Source: DATAXI01 sp963756185
GTDB lineage: Bacteria > Verrucomicrobiota > Verrucomicrobiia > Chthoniobacterales > Chthoniobacteraceae
Assembly: GCA_963756185.1 (NCBI GenBank)
Contig: CAVWMS010000002.1
Span: forward strand, 868,001 to 932,000
Length of the DNA stretch: 64,000 bases
Direction: 5' to 3'
The notes under the pieces are model-generated. The model saw only the letters and a program-made list of their open reading frames with translations. It was not told the origin of the DNA and made no database searches. This document shows positions 28,024 to 37,622 of the stretch, one piece after another (positions within the stretch are counted from its first letter, which is position 1; the number at the start of each line of letters is the position of its first letter). The translations under genes and the position numbers were made by a program.

Positions 28024-28052
28024 GGTTCCTCCGGCACATCGCCGGAGGAACC
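28024..28052 (+). terminator. Strong hairpin between porin gene and urtA
   Basis: A 12-bp perfect stem (GGTTCCTCCGGC with GCCGGAGGAACC) encloses a 5-base loop, starting 20 bp after the porin stop. No T-run follows, so it may be an mRNA-stabilising or partial-termination structure rather than a full intrinsic terminator. Confidence 0.6.
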
Positions 28053-28180
28053 ACCAGGGACTGCCGTAGCCCCCCTTCGGTTCGGTTCCCCCTCCCCTTT
28101 GGTTGCAGTACCCTCTCCCCGCAGTAGCAATTCAGCAGCATAATTGAACGGTTCAACAACCTTAGACCTCAGATTCATTT

Positions 28181-29513
28181 ATGAAATCAACCTCCTCCGC
28201 TCCGCTTCTGCTTTCGCCGCCTGTGCGATCATTTGCGGGTCACCCATCTTCAACGGCATCGCCTGGGCCGCCGACGATAACACAGTCAAGGTCGGCGTCT
28301 TGCACTCCCTCAGCGGCACCATGGCCATCAGCGAAACATCGCTGCGCGACATGCTTTTGTTCGCCTTCGACGAGATCAACAAGAGCGGCGGCGTCGCTGG
28401 GCAAGCAAGATCGAGCCCGTACGTGGTGGACGGCGCTTCGAATTGGCCGCTGTTTGCCGAGAAGGCCAAGCAATTGCTGGAGGAGGACCAAGTGCGCCGT
28501 AGTGTTCGGCTGCTGGACCTCGGTGAGCCGCAAATCGGTTCTGCCCGTGTTTGAGAAGGACAACGGGTTGCTCTTTTACCCGGTCCAATACGAGGGCGAG
28601 GAGCTTTCCAAGAACATCTTTTACACCGCCGAGGCGGTGAACCAGCAGGCCACGCCCGGCGGTTGATTACCTGCTCGCCCAGGGCAAGAAGAAATTTTAC
28701 CTGATCGGCACCGATTACGTTTATCCGCAAACCACCAACCTGATCCTGCTGGAGTACCTGGAGTCCAAGGGCGTGCCGCTCGAGGACATTGGCGGCGGCG
28801 TGCGCAAGGATGACAGCGGGAAGGTCATCTCGGCCGGCAAGTATGTGCCGTTTGGCTATACCGACTTCCAGCAGATCGTCGCGGACATCAAGCAGTTCGC
28901 GGCCGGGGGCGACGCCTGCGTCATCAATACGATCAACGGCGACTCGAACGTGCCATTCTTCAAGGAAATGGCCGCCTCCGGCCTGTCATCGGCGGATTGC
29001 CCGGTGGTTTCCTTCAGCCTTGCGGAGGATGAGTTGCGCAGCCTGCCGACCAAGGATCTGGTGGGAGAACTGGGTTGCTGGACCTATTTCATGTCCCTGA
29101 AGACGCCGGAGAACCAAAAGTTTCTCAAGCAGTGGAACTCCTGGCTGAAGACCGAGGATCACCCCGGGGTGGTGAAGGAAAAGCGGGTTGTGGACAGCCC
29201 GATGGTGCTTTCCTATGACGGCGTGTATCTCTGGAAGGAGGCGGTCGAGGCGGGCGGGAGTTTCGACGTGGACAAAGTGCGCGCCACCCTGGAGACGGGG
29301 AAGATCAAATTCGACGGTCCCGGCGGCATCATCACGATGCAGCCGAACCACCATTGCACCAAGAATGTCTACATCGGCGAGACGAAGGCCGATGGGCAGT
29401 TCAAGATCATCAAGACCTACCCGCAGGTGTACGGGCAGCCGTTCCTGAAGGGCACATTCATGAAATCGGCAACGGAGGCGCCGAGCGCCTCGCCTGCGAC
29501 AACCGGATCCTAA
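28181..29513 (+). pseudogene. urtA: Urea ABC transporter substrate-binding protein UrtA, several frameshifts in 5' half
   Basis: Pieces in three frames together make a normal UrtA: a signal region from ATG 28181, then DNTVKVGVLHSLSGTMAISE, YVVDGASNWPLFAEKAKQLL, VVFGCWTSVSRKSVLPVFEK, DNGLLFYPVQYEGEELSKNI, and from 28673 a clean frame with KKKFYLIGTDYVYPQTTNLI to TAA 29513. Frame changes occur at about 28205-28220, 28400-28425, 28495 and 28660. The last 280 residues are intact. UrtA is the periplasmic urea receptor of the UrtABCDE importer. Because urtBCDE are intact, local base-call error is as likely as true decay. Confidence 0.85.
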
Positions 29514-29559
29514 CATCCACCCATGTAGAGGATATGAAATTTCTCCTAGTTGGTTAGTT

Positions 29560-29590
29560 TGAAGGGGCGGGGCCTGTCTCCGCCCCTTCA
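29560..29590 (+). terminator. Hairpin terminator/attenuator between urtA and urtB
   Basis: An 11-bp stem (TGAAGGGGCGG with CCGCCCCTTCA) with a 9-base loop is followed by TCTTTT. It sits 47 bp after the urtA stop and 36 bp before urtB. Partial termination here would give more binding protein than membrane components, a common arrangement in ABC operons. Confidence 0.7.
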
Positions 29591-29625
29591 TCTTTTCCGG
29601 GGCAGCCGCTGTCATCGGGCCTAAC

Positions 29626-31407
29626 ATGAAGCTGAATCTGCAGTCGAATCTCTCGAAACGCGGCCGCCGCTGTCTCGATGGGTCTCAGGGGGCTGCCGGG
29701 ACTATTTGGCTTCGCTATCTGGCGGTCGTCGTACTGGCGCTGGTCGCGCTGCCGGCATTCGGCGACGAGAATTCCGCTACGCGGCAACTCCTGGCGAAAG
29801 CGCTGTTGAGCGAGGGGGACGAGCAGATCAAGCTGGTTAATTCGCTCGCGGATTCAAACTCGGACCTGGTGCGCAAGGTGCTGACCGCGTGGCCGCTGGA
29901 CCAGGTGTTCATCATCGACCCGGGCAATGGGACGAAGGTGCCGGTGATGCTCGAGGATGCGCAGGATGCCGACGGGAAGCAAAAGGCAGTGCGCATCGAC
30001 ACGGGCGACTACCTCAAGGACGCGTCGGGCAAGCCGGAGAGCTACTTTGCCAATGACCTGGAGTCCGCCGACACGGATATGCGGCTGCGGCGGGCGATTG
30101 AGGACACGCTCAACCTGATGACGCTGAACGATCCCGACGCGGACACGCGTAGTTCCGCGGTAATGAAGCTGGGGATGCTGCAAAAGGCGGAGTACTTGCC
30201 GGTTCTCGAGGCGCGGCAGCAGAAGGAAACCAACGGCAAAGTGAAAAAGGCGCTGGCCGAGGCGATTGCGACCATCCAGATCCAGGACCCGAATGTGACG
30301 GTGCAAATCGCCGCCATCCAGAAACTGGGCGAGTTGAATTCCATTGGCAGCCGCGACGTTTTGCAAACGGTGGTGGAAAATCCGAAATCGTCGCCCGCGG
30401 AGGTGAAGGCGGCGGAGCATTCCATCCAGGAGATCGACAATTACATTTCGCGGATCAATTTCCTGGGGACGATTTTCCGCGGGATCAGTTATGGGTCGAT
30501 CCTGCTGGTGGTGGCGATCGGGCTGGCGATTACGTTTGGGCTGATGGGAGTGATCAACATGGCGCACGGCGAGCTGATCGCCGTGGGGGCGTACACATGC
30601 TACGTCGTGGAGAACGTATTCGGGTCGGGGCTGTGGCTTTCGCCGTTCGGCATTCCGTTGCACCTTCCTGGGCTGAACCTGGGGGGCTGGCAATACCAGA
30701 CCTACTTCGTATTCGCGATCGTGGCGTCGTTCATCACGGCGGCGCTGGTGGGAATGCTGCTGGAGATCTGCGTGATCCGGTTTCTCTACCGGCGTCCGCT
30801 GGAGTCGCTGCTGGCGACGTGGGGCGTATCGCTGATATTGCAGCAGACGTTCCGGCTGGTGTTTGGAGCGAACAACGTGCAGGTGAATTCGCCGATGTGG
30901 ATGAGCGGCAACTTCACGCTGTCGGACATCGTCTTCGGGTACAACCGGCTGTTCGTGATCGGCTTCGCGGTGCTGATCGTGTTTGCGACGTGGCTGTTGC
31001 TGACGAAGACGCCGCTGGGGCTGCTGATCCGCGCGGTGATGCAGAACCGCTCGATGGCGGCGTGCATGGGGGTGCGGACCGAACGGGTCAACATGCTGAC
31101 GTTTGCGTTTGGCAGCGGGCTGGCTGGGCTGGCCGGGGCGTTTCTGTCGCAGATCGGCAACGTCGGCCCGAGCATGGGTCAGAATTACATCGTCGATTGC
31201 TTCATGACGGTGGTGGTGGGAGGGGTGGGCAACCTGTTCGGGACGGTGTATTCGGCGCTGGGAATCGGGGTGGTGGACGAGACGCTGCAGCAGTTGTTCG
31301 GCTCGCCGGTGGTGGGGAAGATCACGGTGCTGGTGTGCATCATCCTGTTCCTGCAATGGCGTCCTTCGGGACTGTTCGCGACAAAGGGGCGCGGCCTGGA
31401 GGGTTAA
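29626..31407 (+). CDS. urtB: Urea ABC transporter permease UrtB
   Basis: 593 residues. A signal/anchor helix (about 28-45) is followed by a periplasmic N-terminal extension of about 230 residues with HEAT-like helices (ATRQLLAKALLSEGDEQIKL; SSAVMKLGMLQKAEYLPVLE), which is the hallmark of UrtB compared with LivH. The C-terminal 300 residues are the branched-chain-type permease with ITFGLMGVINMAHGELIAVG, SLLATWGVSLILQQTFRLVF and GLLIRAVMQNRSMAACMGVR. Part of the urtABCDE operon; the next gene starts 4 bp after its stop. Confidence 0.95.
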   Translation: MKLNLQSNLSKRGRRCLDGSQGAAGTIWLRYLAVVVLALVALPAFGDENSATRQLLAKALLSEGDEQIKLVNSLADSNSDLVRKVLTAWPLDQVFIIDPGNGTKVPVMLEDAQDADGKQKAVRIDTGDYLKDASGKPESYFANDLESADTDMRLRRAIEDTLNLMTLNDPDADTRSSAVMKLGMLQKAEYLPVLEARQQKETNGKVKKALAEAIATIQIQDPNVTVQIAAIQKLGELNSIGSRDVLQTVVENPKSSPAEVKAAEHSIQEIDNYISRINFLGTIFRGISYGSILLVVAIGLAITFGLMGVINMAHGELIAVGAYTCYVVENVFGSGLWLSPFGIPLHLPGLNLGGWQYQTYFVFAIVASFITAALVGMLLEICVIRFLYRRPLESLLATWGVSLILQQTFRLVFGANNVQVNSPMWMSGNFTLSDIVFGYNRLFVIGFAVLIVFATWLLLTKTPLGLLIRAVMQNRSMAACMGVRTERVNMLTFAFGSGLAGLAGAFLSQIGNVGPSMGQNYIVDCFMTVVVGGVGNLFGTVYSALGIGVVDETLQQLFGSPVVGKITVLVCIILFLQWRPSGLFATKGRGLEG

Positions 31408-31411
31408 GTTC

Positions 31412-32593
31412 ATGCAGAAGCAATTTTCAAAACTGGAATGGGCGATCATCCTGGCGGTGGGGGTGTTCGCGATCGTGGTGGTGCCATGTCTCAACGGGCT
31501 GACGCCGGCCACGAGCGGATTCCACATCAGCGATTTCCAGATCAACCTGTGGGGTAAATATTTCTGCTACGCCATCCTGGCGATGACCGTCGACTTGCTT
31601 TGGGGTTACACGGGGCTGCTGAGCCTGGGGCAATCGCTCTTTTTCACCCTCGGGGGTTACATGATGGGCATGTACCTCATGCGAATGATCGGAAGCCTGG
31701 GGCAATATCACATGCCGATCCCGGACTTCCTGGTGTTCCTGGGATGGACGAGGCTGCCGACGTTCTGGAAGCCGTTCTCGAGTTTTGCGTTTGCGATGAT
31801 GATGGTGGTGCTGCTGCCGGGGCTGCTCGCGTTCGTGTTCGGATTCCTGGCGTTTCGCTCGCGCATCCGCGGGGTTTATTTCTCGATTCTGACCCAGGCG
31901 CTGACTTACGCGGCATGCCTGCTGTTTTTCCGCAATAACATCCTGATGGGGGGCAACAACGGATTCACCGATTTCAAATACATCCTGGGATACGACCTGC
32001 GCAGCACCGCGACGCAGCGCGGGCTTTACATTGCGAGCGGCATCCTGCTGCTGCTGGTATACCTGGGCTCGAAGTGGCTGACGATGACGAAGCTTGGCAA
32101 GGTGCAGCGGGCGATCCGGGACAGCGAAAACCGGGTGCTCTTTTCCGGGTATGCGGCGGCGAACTTCAAGCTGTTCATCTTCGTGCTGGCGTCGGTGATC
32201 GCGGGGATTGCCGGGGCGCTGTATGTGCCGCAGGTGGGAATCATCAATCCGAGCGATATGGGTACGGACAAATCGCTCGAGGCGGTGGTATGGGTGGCGG
32301 TTGGGGGGCGCGGGACGCTGGTGGGACCGATCATCGGAGCGATCCTGGTCAGCGCGCTCGAGAGCTGGACCACCCGGGCCTATCCTGATTACTGGCTCAT
32401 CATTCTGGGCGGGATGTTCCTGCTGGTGGTGCTCCTTTTGCCGCGCGGACTGGTGGGCCTCTTCGAGATGAGCGTGAACGCGTGGAAACGCCACTTCAAG
32501 AAGGCGCCGGTGGAAGAGGCCGCCAAACCCGCGCCCGACGAGGAGGCGGCGGCTCCGGCCGCGCCGGGCGTGAGCCAGGCCCCAGCGAAATGA
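31412..32593 (+). CDS. urtC: Urea ABC transporter permease UrtC
   Basis: 393 residues, LivM-like permease with about ten membrane helices: DLLWGYTGLLSLGQSLFFTL, YMMGMYLMRMIG, FLAFRSRIRGVYFSILTQAL, NGFTDFKYILGYDL and GIAGALYVPQVGIINPSDMG. The KLGKVQRAIRDSENRVLFSG loop contacts the ATPases. A 45-residue Ala/Pro/Glu-rich cytoplasmic tail follows the last helix. Its TGA overlaps the urtD ATG (ATGA at 32590-32593). Confidence 0.95.
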   Translation: MQKQFSKLEWAIILAVGVFAIVVVPCLNGLTPATSGFHISDFQINLWGKYFCYAILAMTVDLLWGYTGLLSLGQSLFFTLGGYMMGMYLMRMIGSLGQYHMPIPDFLVFLGWTRLPTFWKPFSSFAFAMMMVVLLPGLLAFVFGFLAFRSRIRGVYFSILTQALTYAACLLFFRNNILMGGNNGFTDFKYILGYDLRSTATQRGLYIASGILLLLVYLGSKWLTMTKLGKVQRAIRDSENRVLFSGYAAANFKLFIFVLASVIAGIAGALYVPQVGIINPSDMGTDKSLEAVVWVAVGGRGTLVGPIIGAILVSALESWTTRAYPDYWLIILGGMFLLVVLLLPRGLVGLFEMSVNAWKRHFKKAPVEEAAKPAPDEEAAAPAAPGVSQAPAK

Positions 32594-33357
32594 GCGCGCA
32601 CAAGGAATTCATCCTGACGGCCGAAGACGTGTCGAAGACGTTCGATGGGTTCAAGGCGATCTCGAACCTGAATTTTTACATGGACGAGGGGGAATTGCGC
32701 ACGGTGATCGGGCCGAACGGCGCGGGAAAGACGACGTTTCTCGATCTCATCACGGGCCGGACCAAGCCCGACAGCGGGTCAATCCGATTTGGAGCGGAGA
32801 ACGTCGACCTGATCCGCAAGAGCGAGTACGAAATTTACCGGCTTGGAATCGGGCGCAAATTCCAGACGCCGACGGTTTACACCGATCATACGGTATTCGA
32901 GAACATCCTGCTTTCGCTCGGTGGGAGCCGCGGGGTGTTTGCGGCGCTGACGAGGCGGGTGACACCGGCGCAGCAGGAGCGGATTCACGAAGTGCTGGAG
33001 ACGATCGGGCTGACGGCGAAAGAGGAGGCGAAGGCGGGGTCACTGGCGCACGGGCAGAAGCAATGGCTCGAGATCGGGATGCTGCTGGCGCAAAACGCGC
33101 GGCTGCTGCTGGTGGACGAGCCGGCGGCCGGGATGAGCGACGAGGAAACGGCGAAGACGGGCGAGCTATTGCTGAGCCTGGCGGGCCGGCACAGCATCAT
33201 CGTCATCGAGCACGACATGGTGTTCGTGCGGCAGATCGCGAGCAAGGTGACCGTGCTCCACCAGGGAAGCGTGTTGTGCGAGGGGACGGTGGACGAGGTG
33301 CAATCGAACGAGAGGGTGATCGAGGTTTACCTCGGGAGGAAACACCAGCGTAACTGA
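32590..33357 (+). CDS. urtD: Urea ABC transporter ATP-binding protein UrtD
   Basis: 255 residues from the ATG that overlaps the urtC stop (an upstream in-frame start at 32482 would overlap urtC by 112 bp and is unlikely). Walker A is GPNGAGKTT, the signature region is LAHGQKQWLEIGMLLAQNAR, an UrtD-type variant of the LSGGQ motif, and Walker B is LLLVDEPAAGMSDEE. The H-loop is VIEHDMVFVRQIA. LivG-like, energises urea uptake together with UrtE. Confidence 0.95.
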   Translation: MSAHKEFILTAEDVSKTFDGFKAISNLNFYMDEGELRTVIGPNGAGKTTFLDLITGRTKPDSGSIRFGAENVDLIRKSEYEIYRLGIGRKFQTPTVYTDHTVFENILLSLGGSRGVFAALTRRVTPAQQERIHEVLETIGLTAKEEAKAGSLAHGQKQWLEIGMLLAQNARLLLVDEPAAGMSDEETAKTGELLLSLAGRHSIIVIEHDMVFVRQIASKVTVLHQGSVLCEGTVDEVQSNERVIEVYLGRKHQRN

Positions 33358-33372
33358 TATTTGGCCGCTTCG

Positions 33373-34068
33373 ATGCTTACGATATCCAACATTGACGTTT
33401 CGATCGGCGGGTCGCGGATTTTGCGGAAGCTTTCGCTCGAGGTCCCGGACAACAAGCTTGTGTGCCTGATGGGGCGCAACGGGGTCGGGAAATCGACGAC
33501 GCTCAAGACCATCGTGGGACTGCTGAAGCCGACAGCCGGCTCGATCGATTTTGCCGGGACCAATCTGCTGCCGCTCAAGCCGGAAGCGCGAGCGCGCCGC
33601 GGGCTGGCTTACGTGCCGCAAGGGCGCGACATTTTTCCCAACCTGACGGTCGAGGAAAACCTGCGGATCGGGGTGGTGGCGACGGGGCGCAAGAGCAACG
33701 GGGAGATGGAGCGGGTGATCGAGCTGTTCCCCGTGCTGGGGGAGATGCTGGGGCGCAAAGGGGGGGTGCTGAGCGGCGGGCAGCAGCAACAGCTTGCGAT
33801 CGCGCGGGCGATGCTGACCGAGCCGAAGCTGTTGATCCTGGACGAGCCGACCGAAGGCATCCAACCGTCGATCATCGATTTGATCGGCGACACGCTGAGC
33901 AAGATCAAAAAGGAAAGCGGGATCAGCATCCTGCTGGTGGAGCAATACCTGGATTTCGCGCAGGCGCTCGGGGACCTGTTCTACATCATGGACCGCGGGG
34001 CGATCGTGGCGCACGGGCCGATCGCGGAGCTGACGGGGGACGTGGTGAAGGAACATTTGATGGTGTAG
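33373..34068 (+). CDS. urtE: Urea ABC transporter ATP-binding protein UrtE
   Basis: 231 residues from ATG 33373; a TTG at 33361 is in frame, but UrtE proteins begin MLxIxNI as here. Walker A GRNGVGKSTT, Q-loop YVPQGRDIFPNLTVEENLRI, signature LSGGQQQQLAIARAM, Walker B KLLILDEPTEGIQPSI and the H-loop-position residues LVEQYLDFA. LivF-like. Last gene of the operon; a 200-bp gap follows before the polysaccharide genes, containing GC-rich inverted segments but no gene. No urease genes are in this window. Confidence 0.95.
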   Translation: MLTISNIDVSIGGSRILRKLSLEVPDNKLVCLMGRNGVGKSTTLKTIVGLLKPTAGSIDFAGTNLLPLKPEARARRGLAYVPQGRDIFPNLTVEENLRIGVVATGRKSNGEMERVIELFPVLGEMLGRKGGVLSGGQQQQLAIARAMLTEPKLLILDEPTEGIQPSIIDLIGDTLSKIKKESGISILLVEQYLDFAQALGDLFYIMDRGAIVAHGPIAELTGDVVKEHLMV

Positions 34069-34275
34069 CAGGGTAGGGTTGATTGCCGGCGGCGGGCGCT
34101 TTTGGCGGCGCCGGTGGAAATGGCGCCAAGTGAGGCGCGCAAAGGAGGGGTTGCAGGCGTTGCTTGTGCGGGGAGCGGATATGGGCTCTCATTTGGCGGT
34201 CGCCGCCGTACGCCGCGAGTTCGATGAATCATCCAACGTCTTAGCCCCTTTTTCCTCGTGCCGGTATCCTCACTC

Positions 34276-35589
34276 ATGGATCGATGGAAATCGGTCTCCA
34301 CGAATTTTGCCACGCTATGCGGGCAACTGTCGAACACGGTGGCGCTGTTGGTGATCAATGGCGTGCTCGCGCGGAGCATGACCCTGGACCAGTTTGGCTT
34401 CTGGTCGATGCTCTATTACATCAATCTGTTCACCAATGGGCTGGACATGGGGTTCCAGCTCACGCTGGGCAACCGGCTGGCGGCGCTGGGATCGCGCGGG
34501 GCGGAAGCGGAAGAAGAACGGCGCGAGACGTTTATAACGATCATACTTCTGGAGGCGCTTTTTTTCGTGGCGGATAGCGTCATCGTACTGCTGGTGGCGC
34601 CGCATCTGCCATGGACGCGGTGGTTCAAGGTCAGCGATCCATTGCTGGGGGCGCAAGTGGTTCACTTCATGCCGATCGTGCTGGTGGTGATGATCGGCAC
34701 GCTGCCGCTGGGGCTGATGTGGACGGTGTATTTCGCGTACGGGGAGATCAAGCTGGCAAGCGGACTCAGCGCGGGTTCGAATGCGCTTCAGGTGGTGATT
34801 GTTGTGGTGGCGGCGTGGGTCTGTAAATTCAAGTTTACCTGGGTAATTTTGATTTATTTTCTCTGTGTTATAGCCGTGGATATCATTCTGACTTTATACG
34901 CCTTCATTCGCCGGGGATGGAAATTTTCGGTGCCGCCGGTCGCCCGCATGGCCGCGATCGTGCGGTCGCTGGCGCGGGTGAGTTTTCACGCGTTTTTGCT
35001 GACGATTTCGGCGATCATTTCCAGGATCCTTGCGCCGCTTGCGTCGGGCGTGACATCGGGACTCGCGGTGGCGGGCGACTTTTCGCTGATCCAGAGGCTC
35101 TTCTCGTTCTTGGGGACCAGCCATCTTGCGATCATGGCGCCAGTTGGGCCGGCGGTCGCGCGGGAAGGGCACGCGGGCAATTGGGGTGCGGTGCGCAAGC
35201 TGTTGCGGGTTTACGTTTTCCAGGTCTGGCCGGCATATTTTGGAATCATTGGCGCGGGCGTGTGGTGCGCGCATCCGGTTTTGATCCGGTTGTGGGCGGG
35301 GCATTGGTACAGGGATTATACGCTGGCGGCACTGCTGCTGGTGGGAGCATGCCTTGGCGGATTCATCAATACGTTCTCGGTTTTTCTGAACAGCCTGGGA
35401 CTTGTGAAAGTGCAAGGGGCGCTATCGTTTATCATGCTGATCCCCTCGGTCGTCCTGATGGTGATTTTCAGCCGGTGGCTGGGGCTTTCCGGAATCGCGC
35501 TTGCGTCGGCGGTTTGCTCGCTGCCAGCGGCGATCCTGTGGCCGTTTTATACGCGGGACGCATTGCGGCAGAAGAAGCTGCGCGTTTAA
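34276..35589 (+). CDS. Polysaccharide/oligosaccharide flippase-like membrane protein (Wzx/MATE superfamily)
   Basis: About 437 residues from ATG 34276 (an in-frame GTG at 34258 is an alternative). Twelve or so hydrophobic helices, starting with ATLCGQLSNTVALLVINGVL and SMTLDQFGFWSMLYYINLFT, a pattern of Wzx-type flippases, which move lipid-linked glycan units across the inner membrane. It leads a tight five-gene operon with two GT2 and two GT9 glycosyltransferases; the next gene starts 3 bp after its stop. Confidence 0.8.
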   Translation: MDRWKSVSTNFATLCGQLSNTVALLVINGVLARSMTLDQFGFWSMLYYINLFTNGLDMGFQLTLGNRLAALGSRGAEAEEERRETFITIILLEALFFVADSVIVLLVAPHLPWTRWFKVSDPLLGAQVVHFMPIVLVVMIGTLPLGLMWTVYFAYGEIKLASGLSAGSNALQVVIVVVAAWVCKFKFTWVILIYFLCVIAVDIILTLYAFIRRGWKFSVPPVARMAAIVRSLARVSFHAFLLTISAIISRILAPLASGVTSGLAVAGDFSLIQRLFSFLGTSHLAIMAPVGPAVAREGHAGNWGAVRKLLRVYVFQVWPAYFGIIGAGVWCAHPVLIRLWAGHWYRDYTLAALLLVGACLGGFINTFSVFLNSLGLVKVQGALSFIMLIPSVVLMVIFSRWLGLSGIALASAVCSLPAAILWPFYTRDALRQKKLRV

Positions 35590-35592
35590 GCC

Positions 35593-36606
35593 ATGGATCC
35601 GCTGTTATCGATTTGCGTGATGACCTATAATCGCGCGGGAACGCTGCGGGAGACGCTCGATTCGCTGCTGCCGCAGGTGGCGGACCGCACGGACGTGGAA
35701 CTGGTGGTGTGCGACAATGCCTCGGCGGATGAAACCGAAACCGTGATGCGCGATTATTGCGCGCGGAATCCGCGGCTGCGCTATCATCGCAACCCGTCGA
35801 ATCTCGGATTCGACGGAAATGTGGTCGCGTGCCTGGAAAACGCGGCCGGCGAGTATACGGCGTTTTTCTCCGACGACGATCTGGCGCCGCCGGACTTCGT
35901 GTCGGGGCTGGCGCAGGACCTCGGTGAAACGCATCCGATCGCGGCGTACGTGAATCACACGCCGTTTTATCACAACAATCCGCTGGAGCGGAACGCGCCG
36001 ACGCAACCGGTGGTAAAGCGCGTATTTGAAAACCCGACGGAATTTTTTCTGTACACGGGACTGGGATTCATCTCGGCGCTGGTGCTGAAAACGGCGGAGG
36101 GGCGCAAGCATACGGGGAAGATCGTGCGCGACCGGGGGACGGCGCATGTGGATATCGCGTCGCGGGTGGTGCTGACGACATCGGGACCGTATCTGTTCGA
36201 CGGAACGTTGACGGTGCTGGCGCGGAACGACTACGGCTCCGGCTATGACCCGCTTCAATACGGGGCGATGAACACGACGCAGGTGCACCTGGAACTGCTG
36301 GGGGAGGGATTGCTCACGCAAAAGGACGTGGACTGGCATAACCGCAAGACCATCCGGCTGTTTTTGCAGCGGTTGATCGTCAACAACCGGTTGAACGGCC
36401 GCAAAATCATCACGGCAGGTGAGTTGAAAAAGTTGTACGGCAGGGACCCGTTGTTCTATGTTTATGCGTATCCCTTGCTCGTCATTCCCGTACCGGTGAT
36501 GCGCTGCCTGGGCCTGCCGCTGCGCTCGCTGATCCGGATGCGCCGGAAATGGCGGCTGAAACGCGGCAAGATCGGGCCGAGGCCCGCGCACTTTTCCCCG
36601 TCATGA
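35593..36606 (+). CDS. Family 2 glycosyltransferase
   Basis: 337 residues. GT-A fold with LLSICVMTYNRAGTLRETLD at the N-terminus, VVCDNASADETETVM, and the metal-binding acidic motif AFFSDDDLAPPDFV. Cytoplasmic, inverting transferase using a nucleotide sugar. The C-terminal part has one hydrophobic stretch (FYVYAYPLLVIPVPVMRCLG) that may bind the membrane. The TGA stop overlaps the next ATG by four bases. Confidence 0.85.
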   Translation: MDPLLSICVMTYNRAGTLRETLDSLLPQVADRTDVELVVCDNASADETETVMRDYCARNPRLRYHRNPSNLGFDGNVVACLENAAGEYTAFFSDDDLAPPDFVSGLAQDLGETHPIAAYVNHTPFYHNNPLERNAPTQPVVKRVFENPTEFFLYTGLGFISALVLKTAEGRKHTGKIVRDRGTAHVDIASRVVLTTSGPYLFDGTLTVLARNDYGSGYDPLQYGAMNTTQVHLELLGEGLLTQKDVDWHNRKTIRLFLQRLIVNNRLNGRKIITAGELKKLYGRDPLFYVYAYPLLVIPVPVMRCLGLPLRSLIRMRRKWRLKRGKIGPRPAHFSPS

Positions 36607-37622
36607 CCAAAACCGAAGGCAAGTGCCTGCTGCACGTATTCCTGCTGACCTACAACCGGGAAAAATCGTTCCGGCGCACGCTGGAGGCGATTGCGGCCAG
36701 CCCGCTGAAGGAACACCGGCTGACGGTGATGGACAATTGCTCGACCGACGGGACGGCTGGGGTGTGCGAGGAATTTCGGACAAAGCTGCCGGGGATGGAG
36801 GTGCAGCGGCACGCGAGGAACATCGGGTTCGGGGCGAATTTTTTGAGGTCGATCGAGTTGTCGCAGGGCGAATACACGTGGATCCTGTGCGACGACGATA
36901 CGCTCTACCCGGAGCGGGTGGAGCCGCTGCTGGAGTTGCTGGAGCATGTGGAGCCGCAGGCATGTTTCGTGGGCGGCCCGCGCCAGGATGGGTGGCCGGC
37001 GGGCACGGGAGTGAGCCCGATGGAAATCCAGAAAAAGTTCCGCACCTTCCTGACCGGCCAGAGTTTTGCGCCGGCGGTGGTTTTCAAATCATCGCTCATT
37101 ACCTCGGCGGAGCTGGTGGACGGCTACTTCGGCATCCGCACGAATTTTCCGCAGTTGGTGATTGGCAGAAAGCTGCTGGTCAATGACATCCCGTGCGCGG
37201 TATTGCGGCCGCCGGTGTTGCAGCGGGAGGATCCCGCCGAAAAGGGGACGGACCACCTGGATACCGTTGACGGGTGGTCGGCCTTTTGCCGCTCGCTGCC
37301 GCCGGAGCTGCGGAAGGATGCGTTTTATTCAATTTTCGTGCGGCCGGATATGTTTGGAATGATCCGGCAATCGCTGAGGATGATCGCGTGGACAAAAATG
37401 GACCGCGGACCCGATCCGGATTATCACCTGGTGCGCATTGGGATCAACATGGGTCTGCCGGTGCGGGCGGCGCTGTGGATTTGCCGGGTGGCCTGCCTTG
37501 TGCCGGGTGGGGTGTACCGGGTGACGCGGGAAGGCTACCGGAAGGTGAAGTACGGCTGGCTGGGCCGGCCATTGCCGCCGACTTATCACGTGCCAATCGT
37601 GCAGGATGAACTCCGGCGGTGA
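36603..37622 (+). CDS. Family 2 glycosyltransferase
   Basis: 339 residues from ATG 36603 in an ATGA overlap with the preceding gene. LLHVFLLTYNREKSFRRTLE, TVMDNCSTDGTAGVCEEF and TWILCDDDTLYPERVEPLLE give the GT2 nucleotide-binding and DDD metal-binding motifs. The middle and C-terminal acceptor region is different from its neighbour, so the two are likely to add different sugars. Part of the envelope glycan operon. Confidence 0.85.
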   Translation: MTKTEGKCLLHVFLLTYNREKSFRRTLEAIAASPLKEHRLTVMDNCSTDGTAGVCEEFRTKLPGMEVQRHARNIGFGANFLRSIELSQGEYTWILCDDDTLYPERVEPLLELLEHVEPQACFVGGPRQDGWPAGTGVSPMEIQKKFRTFLTGQSFAPAVVFKSSLITSAELVDGYFGIRTNFPQLVIGRKLLVNDIPCAVLRPPVLQREDPAEKGTDHLDTVDGWSAFCRSLPPELRKDAFYSIFVRPDMFGMIRQSLRMIAWTKMDRGPDPDYHLVRIGINMGLPVRAALWICRVACLVPGGVYRVTREGYRKVKYGWLGRPLPPTYHVPIVQDELRR

